Counted from the stretch's first letter, positions 1-12,672 are shown. The stretch: DNA of 64,000 bases from Hydractinia symbiolongicarpus (GCF_029227915.1 NC_079883.1:30196001-30260000), one strand, 5' to 3'. A program made the numbers and translations. Notes: generated by a model from the sequence alone, not told the origin.

Positions 1-1100
1 CCGATGTGACTAAGTTGCATCGCTTTTAACAGTGAAACGATTGACTGTGGGACTTAATTGAACTGATTCTTGACTGTGACCTTGTAAATGCGATAAATGA
101 GCCAATTGGGCTCCAAGGAATAACATTCTACTTAATTCGACATAATTGCTGGACTTCAGCCAGTACACTAGGCTCTGTGGTAGTGCCTTATTTAAAAATT
201 TAGATAAATAAGTCATTTTTTACTGTGGGACTAATCCTGGCCGTTAGCATGCGCTGAAGAAATAGAGACATTCTCAAAAACTACATTTCATCGACTTCTC
301 TGCGGTATCAATCCGTTTGAGTTACAACGGTTGCGTCACATATTCGTACCAACATGTATTTAGCGATAGTATTCTGATATTACTAGGTTGCATCGCCTTT
401 AACAGTGAAACGATTGACTGTGGGATTTAATTGAACTAACTTTGGAGTGTGACTTGATAAATGTTATAAATGAGCCAGTTTGTCTACAAGAAATACCATT
501 CTTCTTAATTCGACATGATTGCTGGAATTCAGCGAGTACACTGGTCTCTGCGGTAGTGCTTTATTTAAAAATTTAGATAAATAAGTCTTTTTTTACTGTG
601 GAACTAATCCTGGCCGTTAGCACGCGCTGAAGAAATAGAGACATTCTTAAAAACTACATTTCATCGACTTCTCTGCGGTATCAATCCGTTTGAGTTACAA
701 CGGTTGCGTCACATATTCGTACCAACATGTATTTAGCGATAGTATTCTGATATTACTAGGTTGCATCGCTTTTAACAGTGAGACGATTGACTGTGGGACT
801 TAATTGAACTGATTTTGGACTTTGACCATAAAAATGTGATAAATGAGCCAGTTTGACTACAAGAAGTAACATTCTTCTTAATTTGACTTAATTGCTGGAA
901 CTCAGCGATTGCACTGGGCACTGTGGTAGCGTTTTATTTAAAAATTAAGTTAAATAAGTCATTTTTTACTGTGGGACCAATCCCAGCCGTTAGTTCGCAC
1001 TGAAGAAATAGAGACAGTTTCAAAAACTACATTTCATTGACTTTCTCACGGTGTTAATCCGTTTGAGTTACAACGGTTGCGTCACATATTCGTACCAACA
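1..1100. repeat. Truncated copy of the 1,629-bp HOR unit
   Basis: Anchors are at 333, 706 and 1079. The order is a'' (GGACTTCAGCCAGTACAC), a b/a hybrid, then c, matching 3493-4592 at a constant offset of 3,493. Similarity is lost just after 1079, where this copy has TTAGTGATTTCTTTCC and the others have TTAGCGGTTTCTTTCC. The left part of the unit, with the 137-bp partial duplication, lies outside the window. Confidence 0.85.
313..330. other. Short inverted repeat next to the anchor (example copy)
   Basis: CCGTT and AACGG form a perfect 5-bp inverted repeat around TGAGTTAC. The element lies 20 to 3 bases before the anchor and recurs in most monomers. Some variants keep the stem (loop TGAGTTGC) and others break it (GTTCCAACGA, GTGACAATGA). 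A 5-bp stem can arise by chance, so a function is not supported. Confidence 0.4.
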
Positions 1101-1451
1101 TGTATTTAGTGATTTCTTTCCGATGTGACTAAGATGCATCGCTTTTAACAGTGAAACGATTGACTGTGGGACTTATTTGAACTGATTCTGGACTGTGACC
1201 TTGTAAACTCGATAAATGAGCCAATTGGACTCCAAGGAAAACCATTCTTCTTAATTTGACATGATTGCTGGAATTCAGCGAGTACACTAGGCTCTGTGGT
1301 AGTGCCTTATTTAAAAATTTAGATAAATAAGTCTTTTTTTACTGTGGGACTAATCCTGGCCGTTAGCACGCGCTGAAGAAATAGAGACATTCTCAAAAAC
1401 TACATTTCATCGACTTCTCTGCGGTATCAATCCGTTTGAGTTACAACGGTT
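1079..1451. repeat. Type-a monomer (reference copy)
   Basis: Reference copy for the commonest subtype. After the anchor it has linker A (TTTCCGATGTGAC). The middle reads CTGGACTGTGACCTTGTAAA, then AGCCAATTGGACTCC, then GGAATTCAGCGAGTACAC, so this subtype carries an EcoRI site (GAATTC). The AT-rich part is TTTAAAAATTTAGATAAATA followed by a T7 tract, and the last third is R1 (CCTGGCCGTTAGCACGCGC, then CATTCTC, then CTGCGGTATC). Variants called a' and a'' change the EcoRI stretch to GGATTCAGCGAGTACACCAG or GGACTTCAGCCAGTACAC. Subtype names are mine. Confidence 0.9.
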
Positions 1452-2942
1452 GCGTCACATATTCGTACCAACATGTATTTAGCGATAGTATTCTGATATT
1501 ACTAGGTTGCATCGCCTTTAACAGTGAAACGATTGACTGTGGGACTTAATTGAACTAACTTTGGAGTGTGACCTGATAAATGTTATAAATGAGCCAGTTT
1601 GTCTACAAGAATTATCATTCTTCTTAATTTGACTTGATTCTGGAATTCAGCGATTGCACTGGGCGCTGTGGTAGAGTTTTATTTAAAAATTAAGTTAAAT
1701 AAGTCATTTTTTACTGTGGGACCAATCCCAGGCGTTAGTTCGCACTGAAGAAATAGAGACAGTTTCAAAAACTACATTTCATTGACTTTCTAACGGTGTT
1801 AATCCGTTTAAGTTACAACGGTTGCGTCACATATTCGTACCAACATGTATTTAGTGATTTCTTTCCGATGTGACTAAGTTGCATCGCTTTTAACAGTGAA
1901 GCGATTGACTGTGGGACTTATTTGAACTGATTCTGGACTGTGACCTTGTAAACTCGATAAATGAGCCAATTGGTCTCCAAGGAAAACCATTCTTCTTAAT
2001 TTGACATGATTGCTGGAATTCAGCGAGTACACTAGGCTCTGTGGTAGTGCTTTATTTAAAAATTTAGATAAATAAGTCTTTTTTTACTGTGGGACTAATC
2101 CTGGCCGTTAGCACGCGCTGAAGAAATAGAGACATTCTCAAAAACTACACTTCATCGACTTCTTGGCGGTATCAATCCGTTTGAGTTACAACGGTTGCGT
2201 CACATATTCGTACCAACATGTATTTAGCGATAGTATTCTGATATTACTAGGTTGCATCGCTTTTAACAGTGAGACGATTGACTGTGGGACTTAATTGAAC
2301 TGATTTTAGACTTTGACCTTAAAAATGTGATAAATGAGCCAGTTTGACTACAAGAAGTACCATTCTTCTTAATTTGACTTAATTGCTGGAACTCAGCGAT
2401 TGCACTGGGCACTGTGGTAGCGTTTTATTTAAAAATTAAGTTAAATAAGTCATTTTTTACTGTGGGACCAATCCCAGCCGTTAGTTCGCACTGAAGAAAT
2501 AGAGACAGTTTCAAAAACTACATTTCATCAACTTCTCTGCGGTATCAATCCGTTTGAGTTACAACGGTTGCGTCACATATTCGTACCAACATGTATTTAG
2601 CGATAGTATTCTAATATTACTAGGTTGCATCGCTTTTAACAGTGAGACGATTGACTGTGGGACTTAATTGAACTGATTTTGGACTTTGACCTTAAAAATG
2701 TGATAAATGAGCCAGTTTGACTACAAGAAGTACCATTCTTCTTAATTTGACTTAATTGCTGGAACTCAGCGATTGCACTGGGCACTGTGGTAGCGTTTTA
2801 TTTAAAAATTAAGTTAAATAAGTCATTTTTTACTGTGGGACCAATCCCAGCCGTTAGTTCGCACTGAAGAAATAGAGACAGTTTCAAAAACTACATTTCA
2901 TTGACTTTCTAACGGTGTTAATCCGTTTGAGTTACAACGGTT
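1101..2942. repeat. Five monomers: alternating a/b and a/c dimers
   Basis: Anchors are at 1079, 1452, 1824, 2197 and 2570. Types run a (R1), b with a type-c last third, a (R1), c, c. Each a is followed by linker B and each R2 monomer by linker A, giving a basic dimer of 745-746 bp. The two last c monomers share GAAGTACCATTC instead of the usual GAAGTAACATTC and are a recent tandem duplication. The first of them switches from R2 to R1 inside CTACATTTCAT. Confidence 0.82.
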
Positions 2943-4571
2943 GCGTCACATATTCGTACCAACATGTATTTAGCGGTTTCTTTCCGATGTGACCAAGTTG
3001 CATCGCTTTTAACAGTGAAACGATTGACTGTGGGACTTAATTGAACTGATTCTGGACTGTGACCTTGTAAACTCGATAAATAAGCCAATTGGGCTCCAAG
3101 GAATACCCTTCTTCTTAATTTGAGATGATTGCCGGAACTCAGCGATTACACTGGGCGCTGTGGCAGCACTTCCTTTAAAAATTTAAATATAAAAGTCATT
3201 TTTTACTGTGGGACCAATCCCAGCCATAAGTTCGCGCTGAAGAAATAGAGACAGTTTCAAAAACTACATTTCATTGACTTTCTACACTAGGCTCTGTGGT
3301 AGTGCTTTATTTAAAAATTTAGATAAATAAGTCTTTTTTTTACTGTGGGACTAATCCTGGCCGTTTGCACGCGCTGAAGAAATAGAGACATTCTCAAAAA
3401 GTACACTTCATCGACTTCTTGGCGGTATCAATCCGTTTGAGTTACAGCTGTTGCCTCACATATTCGTACCAACATGTATTTAGTGATTTTTTTCCGATGT
3501 GACTAAGTTGCATCGCTTTTAACAGTGAAACGATTGACTGTGGGACTTAATTGAACTGATTCTTGACTGTGACCTTGTAAATGCGATAAATGAGCCAATT
3601 GGGCTCCAAGGAATAACATTCTACTTAATTCGACATAATTGCTGGACTTCAGCCAGTACACTAGGCTCTGTGGTAGTGCCTTATTTAAAAATTTAGATAA
3701 ATAAGTCTTTTTTTACTGTGGGACTAATCCTGGCCGTTAGCACGCGCTGAAGAAATAGAGACATTCTCAAAAACTACATTTCATCGACTTCTCTGCGGTA
3801 TCAATCCGTTTGAGTTACAACGGTTGCGTCACATATTCGTACCAACATGTATTTAGCGATAGTATTCTGATATTACTAGGTTGCATCGCCTTTAACAGTG
3901 AAACGATTGACTGTGGGATTTAATTGAACTAACTTTGGAGTGTGACCTGATAAATGTTATAAATGAGCCAGTTTGTCTACAAGAAATACCATTCTTCTTA
4001 ATTCGACATGATTGCTGGAATTCAGCGAGTACACTGGTCTCTGCGGTAGTGCTTTATTTAAAAATTTAGATAAATAAGTCTTTTTTTACTGTGGAACTAA
4101 TCCTGGCCGTTAGCACGCGCTGAAGAAATAGAGACATTCTTAAAAACTACATTTCATCGACTTCTCTGCGGTATCAATCCGTTTGAGTTACAACGGTTGC
4201 GTCACATATTCGTACCAACATGTATTTAGCGATAGTATTCTGATATTACTAGGTTGCATCGCTTTTAACAGTGAGACGATTGACTGTGGGACTTAATTGA
4301 ACTGATTTTGGACTTTGACCATAAAAATGTGATAAATGAGCCAGTTTGACTACAAGAAGTAACATTCTTCTTAATTTGACTTAATTGCTGGAACTCAGCG
4401 ATTGCACTGGGCACTGTGGTAGCGTTTTATTTAAAAATTAAGTTAAATAAGTCATTTTTTACTGTGGGACCAATCCCAGCCGTTAGTTCGCACTGAAGAA
4501 ATAGAGACAGTTTCAAAAACTACATTTCATTGACTTTCTAACGGTGTTAATCCGTTTGAGTTACAACGGTT
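2943..4571. repeat. 1,629-bp HOR unit, copy 1
   Basis: Anchors are at 2943, 3453, 3826 and 4199. The unit is one enlarged monomer (510-bp interval), then a'', a b/a hybrid and c. It matches 4572-6200 at an offset of exactly 1,629 with only a handful of differences, for example GAGATGATTGCC against GATATGATTGCC and TACAGCTG against TACAGCGG. Both copies begin with the private sequence TTAGCGGTTTCTTTCC and GTGACCAAG. Confidence 0.93.
3148..3420. repeat. Partial-monomer duplication inside the HOR unit (first copy)
   Basis: The monomer runs through ATTGACTTTCT at 3283 and then, instead of continuing AACGGTG, jumps back to ACACTAGGCTCTGTGG at 3284. About 136 bases are read first as type f and a second time as type a. 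The only homology at the joint is about two bases (TA), so this looks like illegitimate recombination between unlike sites rather than in-register crossover. Confidence 0.9.
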
Positions 4572-6200
4572 GCGTCACATATTCGTACCAACATGTATTT
4601 AGCGGTTTCTTTCCGATGTGACCAAGTTGCATCGCTTTTAACAGTGAAACGATTGACTGTGGGACTTAATTGAACTGATTCTGGACTGTGACCTTGTAAA
4701 CTCGATAAATAAGCCAATTGGGCTCCAAGGAATACCCTTCTTCTTAATTTGATATGATTGCCGGAACTCAGCGATTACACTGGGCGCTGTGGCAGCACTT
4801 CCTTTAAAAATTTAAATATAAAAGTCATTTTTTACTGTGGGACCAATCCCAGCCATAAGTTCGCGCTGAAGAAATAGAGACAGTTTCAAAAACTACATTT
4901 CATTGACTTTCTACACTAGGCTCTGTGGTAGTGCTTTATTTAAAAATTTAGATAAATAAGTCTTTTTTTTACTGTGGGACTAATCCTGGCCGTTTGCACG
5001 CGCTGAAGAAATAGAGACATTCTCAAAAAGTACACTTCATCGACTTCTTGGCGGTATCAATCCGTTTGAGTTACAGCGGTTGCCTCACATATTCGTACCA
5101 ACATGTATTTAGTGATTTTTTTCCGATGTGACTAAGTTGCATCGCTTTTAACAGTGAAACGATTGACTGTGGGACTTAATTGAACTGATTCTTGACTGTG
5201 ACCTTGTAAATGCGATAAATGAGCCAATTGGGCTCCAAGGAATAACATTCTACTTAATTCGACATAATTGCTGGACTTCAGCCAGTACACTAGGCTCTGT
5301 GGTAGTGCCTTATTTAAAAATTTAGATAAATAAGTCTTTTTTTACTGTGGGACTAATCCTGGCCGTTAGCACGCGCTGAAGAAATAGAGACATTCTCAAA
5401 AACTACATTTCATCGACTTCTCTGCGGTATCAATCCGTTTGAGTTACAACGGTTGCGTCACATATTCGTACCAACATGTATTTAGCGATAGTATTCTGAT
5501 ATTACTAGGTTGCATCGCCTTTAACAGTGAAACGATTGACTGTGGGATTTAATTGAACTAACTTTGGAATGTGACCTGATAAATGTTATAAATGAGCCAG
5601 TTTGTCTACAAGAAATACCATTCTTCTTAATTCGACATGATTGCTGGAATTCAGCGAGTACACTGGTCTCTGCGGTAGTGCTTTATTTAAAAATTTAGAT
5701 AAATAAGTCTTTTTTTACTGTGGAACTAATCCTGGCCGTTAGCACGCGCTGAAGAAATAGAGACATTCTTAAAAACTACATTTCATCGACTTCTCTGCGG
5801 TATCAATCCGTTTGAGTTACAACGGTTGCGTCACATATTCGTACCAACATGTATTTAGCGATAGTATTCTGATATTACTAGGTTGCATCGCTTTTAACAG
5901 TGAGACGATTGACTGTGGGACTTAATTGAACTGATTTTGGACTTTGACCATAAAAATGTGATAAATGAGCCAGTTTGACTACAAGAAGTAACATTCTTCT
6001 TAATTTGACTTAATTGCTGGAACTCAGCGATTGCACTGGGCACTGTGGTAGCGTTTTATTTAAAAATTAAGTTAAATAAGTCATTTTTTACTGTGGGACC
6101 AATCCCAGCCGTTAGTTCGCACTGAAGAAATAGAGACAGTTTCGAAAACTACATTTCATTGACTTTCTAACGGTGTTAATCCGTTTGAGTTACAACGGTT
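4572..6200. repeat. 1,629-bp HOR unit, copy 2
   Basis: Anchors are at 4572, 5082, 5455 and 5828. This is a direct tandem copy of 2943-4571, with rare differences such as TTGGAATGTGACC for TTGGAGTGTGACC. After 6201 the sequence becomes TTAGTAATTTCTTTCC, not the TTAGCGG of the next expected unit, so the tandem series ends here. Confidence 0.93.
4777..5049. repeat. Partial-monomer duplication inside the HOR unit (second copy)
   Basis: The same joint as at 3283/3284 lies at 4912/4913, exactly 1,629 bases downstream. An identical joint means one event that was then copied with the whole unit. Confidence 0.9.
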
Positions 6201-9200
6201 GCGTCACATATTCGTACCAACATGTATTTAGTAATTTCTTTCCGATGTGACTAAGTTGCATCGCTTTTAACAGTGAAACGATTGACTGTGGGACTTAATT
6301 GAACTGATTCTGGACTGTGACCTTGTAAACTCGATAAATGAGCCAATTGAACTCCAAGGAAAACCATTCTTCTTAATTCGACATGATTGCTGGAATTCAG
6401 CGAGTACACTAGGCTCTGTGGTAGTGCTTTATTTAAAAATTTAGATAAATAAGTCTTTTTTTACTGTGGGACTAATCCTGGCCGTTAGCACGCGCTGAAG
6501 AAATAGAGACATTCTCAAAATACACTTCATCGACTTCTTGGCGGTATCAATCCGTTTGAGTTACAACGGTTGCCTCTCATATTCGTACCAACATGTATTT
6601 AGCGATAGTATTCTGATATTACTAGGTTGCATCGCTTTTAACAGTGAAACGATTGACTGTGGGACTTAATTGAACTGATTCTGGACTGTGACCTTCTAAA
6701 TGGCATAATTGTGCCAATTGGGCTCCGAGGAATACCATTCTTCTTAATTCGACATGATTTCTGGAATTCAGCGAGTACACTACGCTCTGTGGCAGTACTT
6801 TTTTTAAAAATTTAGATTAATAAGTCTTTTTTTACTGTGGGACTAATCCTGGCCGTTAGCATGCGCTGAAGAAATAGAGACAGTTTCAAAAACTACATTT
6901 CATTGACTTTCTAACGGTGCTAATCCGTTTGAGTTACAACGGTTGCGTTACATATTCGTACCAACATGTATTTAGTCATTTCTTCCCGATGTCACTAAGT
7001 TGCATCGCTTTTAACAGTGAAAAGATTGACTGTGGGACTTAATTGAACTGATTCTGGACTGTGACCTTGTAAACTCGATAAATGAGCCAATTGGACTCCA
7101 AGGAATACCATTCTTCTTAATTCGACATGATTGCTGGAATTCAGCGAGTACACTAGGCTCTGTGGTAGTGCCTTATTTAAAAATTTAGATAAATAAGTCT
7201 TTTTTTACTGTGGGACTAATCCTGGCCGTTAGCACGCGCTGAAGAAATAGAGACATTCTCAAAAACTACATTTCATCGACTTCTCTGCGGTATCAATCCG
7301 TTTGAGTTACAACGGTTGCGTCACATATTCGTACCAACATGTATTTAGCGATAGTATTCTGATATTACTAGGTTGCATCGCCTTTAACAGTGAAACGATT
7401 GACTGTGGGACTTAATTGAACTAACTTTGGAGTGTGACCTGATAAATGTTATAAATGAGCCAGTTTGTCTACAAGAAATACCATTCTTCTTAATTCGACA
7501 TGATTGCTGGAATTCAGCGAGTACACTGGGCTCTGCGGTAGTGCTTTATTTAAAAATTTAGATAAATAAGTCTTTTTTTACTGTGGGACTAATCCTGGCC
7601 GTTAGCACGCGCTGAAGAAATAGAGACATTCTCAAAAACTACATTTCATCGACTTCTCTGCGGTATCAATCCGTTTGAGTTACAACGGTTGCGTCACATA
7701 TTCGTACCAACATGTATTTAGCGATAGTATTCTGATATTACTAGGTTGCATCGCTTTTAACAGTGAAAAGATTGACTGTGGGACTTAATTGAACTGATTC
7801 TGGACTGTGACCTTTTAAACTCGATAAATGAGCCAATTGGACTCCAAGGAAAACCATTCTTCTTAATTCGACATGATTGCTGGAATTCAGCGAGTACACT
7901 AGGCTCTGTGGTAGTGCTTTATTTAAAAATTTAGATAAATAAGTCTTTTTTTACTGTGGGACTAATCCTGGCCGTTAGCACGCGCTGAAGAAATAGAGAC
8001 AGTTTCAAAAACTACATTTCATTGACTTTCTAACGGTGCTAATCCGTTTGAGTTACAACGGTTGCGTTACATATTCGTACCAACATGTATTTAGTCATTT
8101 CTTCCCGATGTCACTAAGTTGCATCGCTTTTAACAGTGAAAAGATTGACTGTGGGACTTAATTGAACTGATTCTGGACTGTGACCTTGTAAACTCGATAA
8201 ATGAGCCAATTGGACTCCAAGGAATACCATTCTTCTTAATTCGACATGATTGCTGGAATTCAGCGAGTACACTAGGCTCTGTGGTAGTGCTTTATTTAAA
8301 AATTTAGATAAATAAGTCTTTGTTTCTGTGGGACTAATCCTGGCCGTTGCACGCACTGAAGAAATAGAGACATTCTCAAAATCTACACTTCATCGACTTC
8401 TTGGCAGTATCAATCTGTTTGAGTTACAACGGTTGCGTCACATATTCGTTCCAACATGTATTTAACGATAGTACTCTGATATTACTAGGTTGCATCGCCT
8501 TTAACAGTGAAACGATTGACTGTGGGACTTAATTGAACTAACTTTGGACTGTGACCTGATAAATGTTATTAATAAGCCAGTTTGACTAGAGGAAATAAAA
8601 TTTTTCTTAATTTGACATGATTGCTGGAACTCAGCGATTACACAGGGCGCTGTGGTAGCACTTTATTAAAAAATTAAGATAAATAAGTCATTTTTTACTG
8701 TGGGACCAATCCTAGCCGTTAGTTCGCGCTGAAGAAATAGAGACAGTTTCAAAAATTACATTTCATTGACTTTCTAACGGTGCCAATCCGTTTGAGTTAC
8801 AACGGTTGCGTCACATATTCGTCCCCACATGTATTTAGCGATAGTATTCGGATATTACTAGGTTGCATCGCTTTTAACAGCGAAACGTTTGACTGTGGGA
8901 CTTAATTGAAATGATTTTGGACTTTGACCTTAAAAATGTTATAAATGAGCCAGTTTGACTACAAGAAGTAACATTATTCTTAATTTGACTTGATTGCTGG
9001 AACTAAGCGATTGCACTGGGCACTGTGGTAGCGTTTTATTTAAAAATTGAGATAAATAAGTCTTTTTTTACTGTGGGACTAATCCTGGCCGTTAGCACGC
9101 GCTGAAGAAATAGAGAAAGTTTCAAAAACTACATTTCATTGACTTTCTAACGGTGCTAATCCGTTTGAGTTACAACGGTTGCGTTACATATTCGTACCAA

Positions 9201-10672
9201 CATGTATTTAGTAATTTCTTCCCGATGTCACTAAGTTGCATCGCTTTTAACAGTGAAAAGATTGACTGTGGGACTTAAATGAACTGATACTGGACTGTGA
9301 CCTTGTAAACTCGATAAATGAGCCAATTGGACTTCAAGGAATACCATTCTTCTTAATTCGACATGATTGCTGGAATTCAGCGAGTACACTAGGCTCTGTG
9401 GTAGTGCTTTATTTAAAAATTTAGATAAATAAGTCTTTTTTTACTGTGGGAGTAATCCTGGCCGTTAGCACGCGCTGAAGAAATAGAGACAGTTTCAAAA
9501 ACTACATTTCATTGACTTTCTAACGGTGTGAATCCGTTTGAGTTACAACGGTTGCGTCACATATTCGTACCAACATGTATTTAGTGATATTTTTCCGATG
9601 TGACTAAGTTGAATCGCTTTTAACAGTGAAACGATTGACTGTGAGACTTAATTGAACTGATTCTTGACTGTGACCTTGTAAATGCGATAAATGAGCCAAG
9701 TGGGCTCCAAGGAATACCATTCTTCTTAATTTGACATGATTGCCGCAACTCAGCGATTACACTGGGCGCTGTGTAGCACTTCATTTAAAAATTTAAATAA
9801 AAAAGTCATTTTTTACTGTGGGACCAATCCCAGCCATAAGTTCGAGCTGAAGAAATAGAGACAGTTTCAAAAACTACATTTCATTGACTTTCTAACGGTT
9901 TCAATCCGTTTTGAGTTACAACGGTTGCGTCACATATTCGTCCCCACATGTATTTAGCGATAGTATTTGGATATTATTAGGTTGCATCGCTTTTAACAGT
10001 GAAACGTTTGACTGTGGGACTTAAATGAACTGATTTTGGACTTTGACCTTATAGATGTGATAAATGAGCCAGTTTGACTACAAAAAGTAACATTCTTCTT
10101 AATTTGACTTAATTGCTGGAACTCAGCGATTGCACTGGGCACTGTGGTAGAGTTTTATTTAAAAATTAGGTTAAATAAGTCATTTTTTACTGTGGGACCA
10201 ATCCCAGGCGTTAGTTCGCACTGAAGAAATAGAGACAGTTTCAAAAACTACATTTCATTGACTTTCTAACGGTGTTAATCCGTTTGAGTTACAACGGTTG
10301 CGTCACATATTCGTACCAACATGTATTTAGTGATTTATTTCCGATGTGACTAAGTTGCATCGCTTTTAACAGTGAAACGATTGACTGTGGGACTTATTTG
10401 AACTGATTCTGGACTGTGACCTTGTAAACTCGATAAATAAGCCAATTGGACTCCAAGGAAAACCATTCTTCTTAATTTGACATGATTTCTGGAATTCAGC
10501 GAGTACACTAGCCTCTGTGGTAGTGCTTTATTTAAAAATTTAGATAAATAAGTCTTTTTTTACTGTGGGACTAATCCTGGCCGTTAGCACGCGCTGAAGA
10601 AATAGAGACATTCTCAAAAACTATACTTCATCGACTTCTTGGCGGTATCAATCCGTTTGAGTTACAACGGTT
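6201..10672. repeat. Twelve-monomer mosaic stretch, types a, b, c'', d, f
   Basis: Anchors: 6201, 6572, 6945, 7318, 7691, 8064, 8435, 8808, 9181, 9554, 9927, 10300. There is no clean HOR. The monomers at 6945 and 8064 (1,119 apart) share TTGCGTTACATATTC, TAGTCATTTCTTCCCG and GATGTCACTAAG, with a related version at 9181. Several type-a monomers switch from R1 to R2 within GAAGAAATAGAGACA (near 7990, 9110 and 9480). The monomer at 9554 carries the f right half. Two 371-bp intervals come from small deletions near 6520 and 8330. Confidence 0.75.
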
Positions 10673-11553
10673 GCGTCACATATTCGTACCAACATGTAAT
10701 TAGCGATAGTATTCTGATATTACTAGGTTGCATCGCTTTTAACAGTGAAACGATTGACTGTGGGACTTAATTGAACTGATTCTGGACTGTGACCTTGTAA
10801 ACTCGATAAATGAGCCAATTGGGCTCCAAGGAATACCATTCTTCTTAATTTGAGATGATTGCCGGAACTAAGCGATTACACTGGGCGCTGTGGCAGCACT
10901 TCCTTTAAAAATTTAAATAAAAAAGTCATTTTTTACTGTGGGACCAATCCCAGCCATAAGTTCGCGCTGAAGAAATAGAGACAGTTTCAAAACTACATTT
11001 CATTGACTTTCTACACTAGGCTCTGTGGTAGTGCTTTATTTAAAAATTTAGATAAATAAGTCTTTTTTTACTGTGGGACTAATCCTGGCCGTTAGCACGC
11101 GCTGAAGAAATAGAGACATTCTCAAAAAGTACACTTCATCGACATCTTGGCGGTATCAATCCGTTTGAGTTACAGCGGTTGCCTCACATATTCGTACCAA
11201 CATGTATTTAGTGATTTTTTTCCGATGTGACTAAGTTGCATCGCTTTTAACAGTGAAACGATTGACTGTGGGACTTAATTGAACTGATTCTTGACTGTGA
11301 CCTTGTAAATGCGATAATTGAGCCAATTGGGCTCCAAGGAATAACATTCTACTTAATTCGACATAATTGCTGGACTTCAGCCAGTACACTAGGCTCTGTG
11401 GTAGTGCCTTATTTAAAAATTTAGATAAATAAGTCTTTTTTTACTGTGGGACTAATCCTGGCCGTTAGCACGCGCTGAAGAAATAGAGACATTCTCAAAA
11501 ACTACATTTCATCGACTTCTCTGCGGTATCAATCCGTTTGAGTTACAACGGTT
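10673..11553. repeat. Third, separate copy of the 1,629-bp unit (partial)
   Basis: Anchors at 10673 and 11181 are 508 apart and reproduce the enlarged monomer of the 1,629-bp unit, then its a'' monomer (TAACATTCTACTTAATTC, GGACTTCAGCCAG). The left linker is B instead of A, and small deletions give 508 rather than 510. The copy lies about 4.5 kb beyond the end of the tandem pair, so it was displaced or is the older source. Confidence 0.85.
10878..11148. repeat. Partial-monomer duplication (third copy)
   Basis: The joint ATTGACTTTCT to ACACTAGGCTC lies at 11012/11013 and is identical in sequence to those at 3283/3284 and 4912/4913. Confidence 0.9.
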
Positions 11554-12672
11554 GCGTCACATATTCGTACCAACATGTATTTAGCGATAGTATTCTGATA
11601 TTACTAGGTTGCATCGCCTTTAACAGTGAAGCGATTGACTGTGGGACTTAATTGAACTAACTTTGGAGTGTGACCTGATAAATGTTATAAATGAGACAGT
11701 TTGTCTACAAGAAATACCATTCATCTTAATTTGACATGATTGCTGGAATTCAGCGAGTACACTGGGCTCTGTGGTAGTGCTTTATATAAAAATTTAGATA
11801 AATAAGTCTTTTTTTACTGTAGGACTAATCCTGGCCGTTAGCACGCGCTGAAGAAATAGAGACAATTTTAAAAACTAATTTTCGTTGACTTTCTAACGGT
11901 GTCAATCCGTTTGAGTTGCAACGGTTGTGTCACATATTCGTACCAACATGTATTTAGTGATTTTTTTCCGATGTGACTAAGTTGCATCTCTTTTAACAGT
12001 GAAACGATTGACTGCGGGACTTAATTGAACAAACTTTGGAGTGTGACCTAATAAATGTTATAAATGAGCCAGTTTGTCTACAAGAAATATCATTCTTCTT
12101 AATTTGACTTGATTGCTAGAACTCAGCGATTGCACTGGGCGCTGTGGTAGAGTTTTATTTAAAAATTAAGTTAAATAAGTCATTCTTTACTGTGGGACCA
12201 ATCCCAGCCATTAGTTCGCGCTGAAGAAATAGAGACAATTTTAAAAACTAATTTTCGTTGACTTTCTAACGGTGTCAATCCGTTTGAGTTGCAACGGTTG
12301 TGTCACATATTCGTACCAACATGTATTTAGTGATTTTTTTCCGATGTGACTAAATTGCATCTCTTTTAACAGTGAAACGATTGACTGCGGGACTTAATTG
12401 AACTAACTTTGGAGTGTGACCTAATAAATGTTATAAATGAGCCAGTTTGTCTACAAGAAATATCATTCTTCTTAATTTGACTTGATTGCTAGAACTCAGC
12501 GATTGCACTGGGCGCTGTGGTAGAGTTTTATTTAAAAATTAAGTTAAATAAGTCATTCTTTATTGTGGGACCAATCCTAGCCATTAGTTCGCGCTGAAGA
12601 AATAGAGACAATTTTAAAAACTAATTTTCGTTGACTTTCTAACGGTGTCAATCCGTTTGAGTTACAACGGTT
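11554..12672. repeat. Three consecutive type-b-like monomers
   Basis: Anchors are at 11554, 11927 and 12300. The last two are nearly identical and share private changes: TTGCATCTCTTTTAAC, GACTGCGGGAC, GACCTAATAAATG and TTGCTAGAACTC. All three end in GACAATTTTAAAAACTAATT. The type recurs at 21248 and 26842, inside the 17-mer, where TTAGTTGAAC replaces TTAATTGAAC. This is a run of one subtype, not an alternating dimer, and suggests a local single-monomer duplication. Confidence 0.85.

Noticed and set aside
44-233. An internal dimer of about 186 bp, suggested by ACTGTGGGACT occurring twice per monomer about 178 bp apart
   Set aside because: The flanking sequences do not align, and other internal similarities (GATAAATGAG/GATAAATAAG; TTAATTGAACTGATT/TTAATTCGACATGATT) have spacings of about 111 and 78. 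No consistent half-monomer is visible by eye.
12625-12645. CENP-B-box-like sequence in the TTTTCGTTGACTTTC segment of b monomers, and TTCGTACCAACATG at the anchor
   Set aside because: The first matches only the TTCGTTG start of the known box, and the second only TTCG plus the central A. The CGGG part is missing from both.
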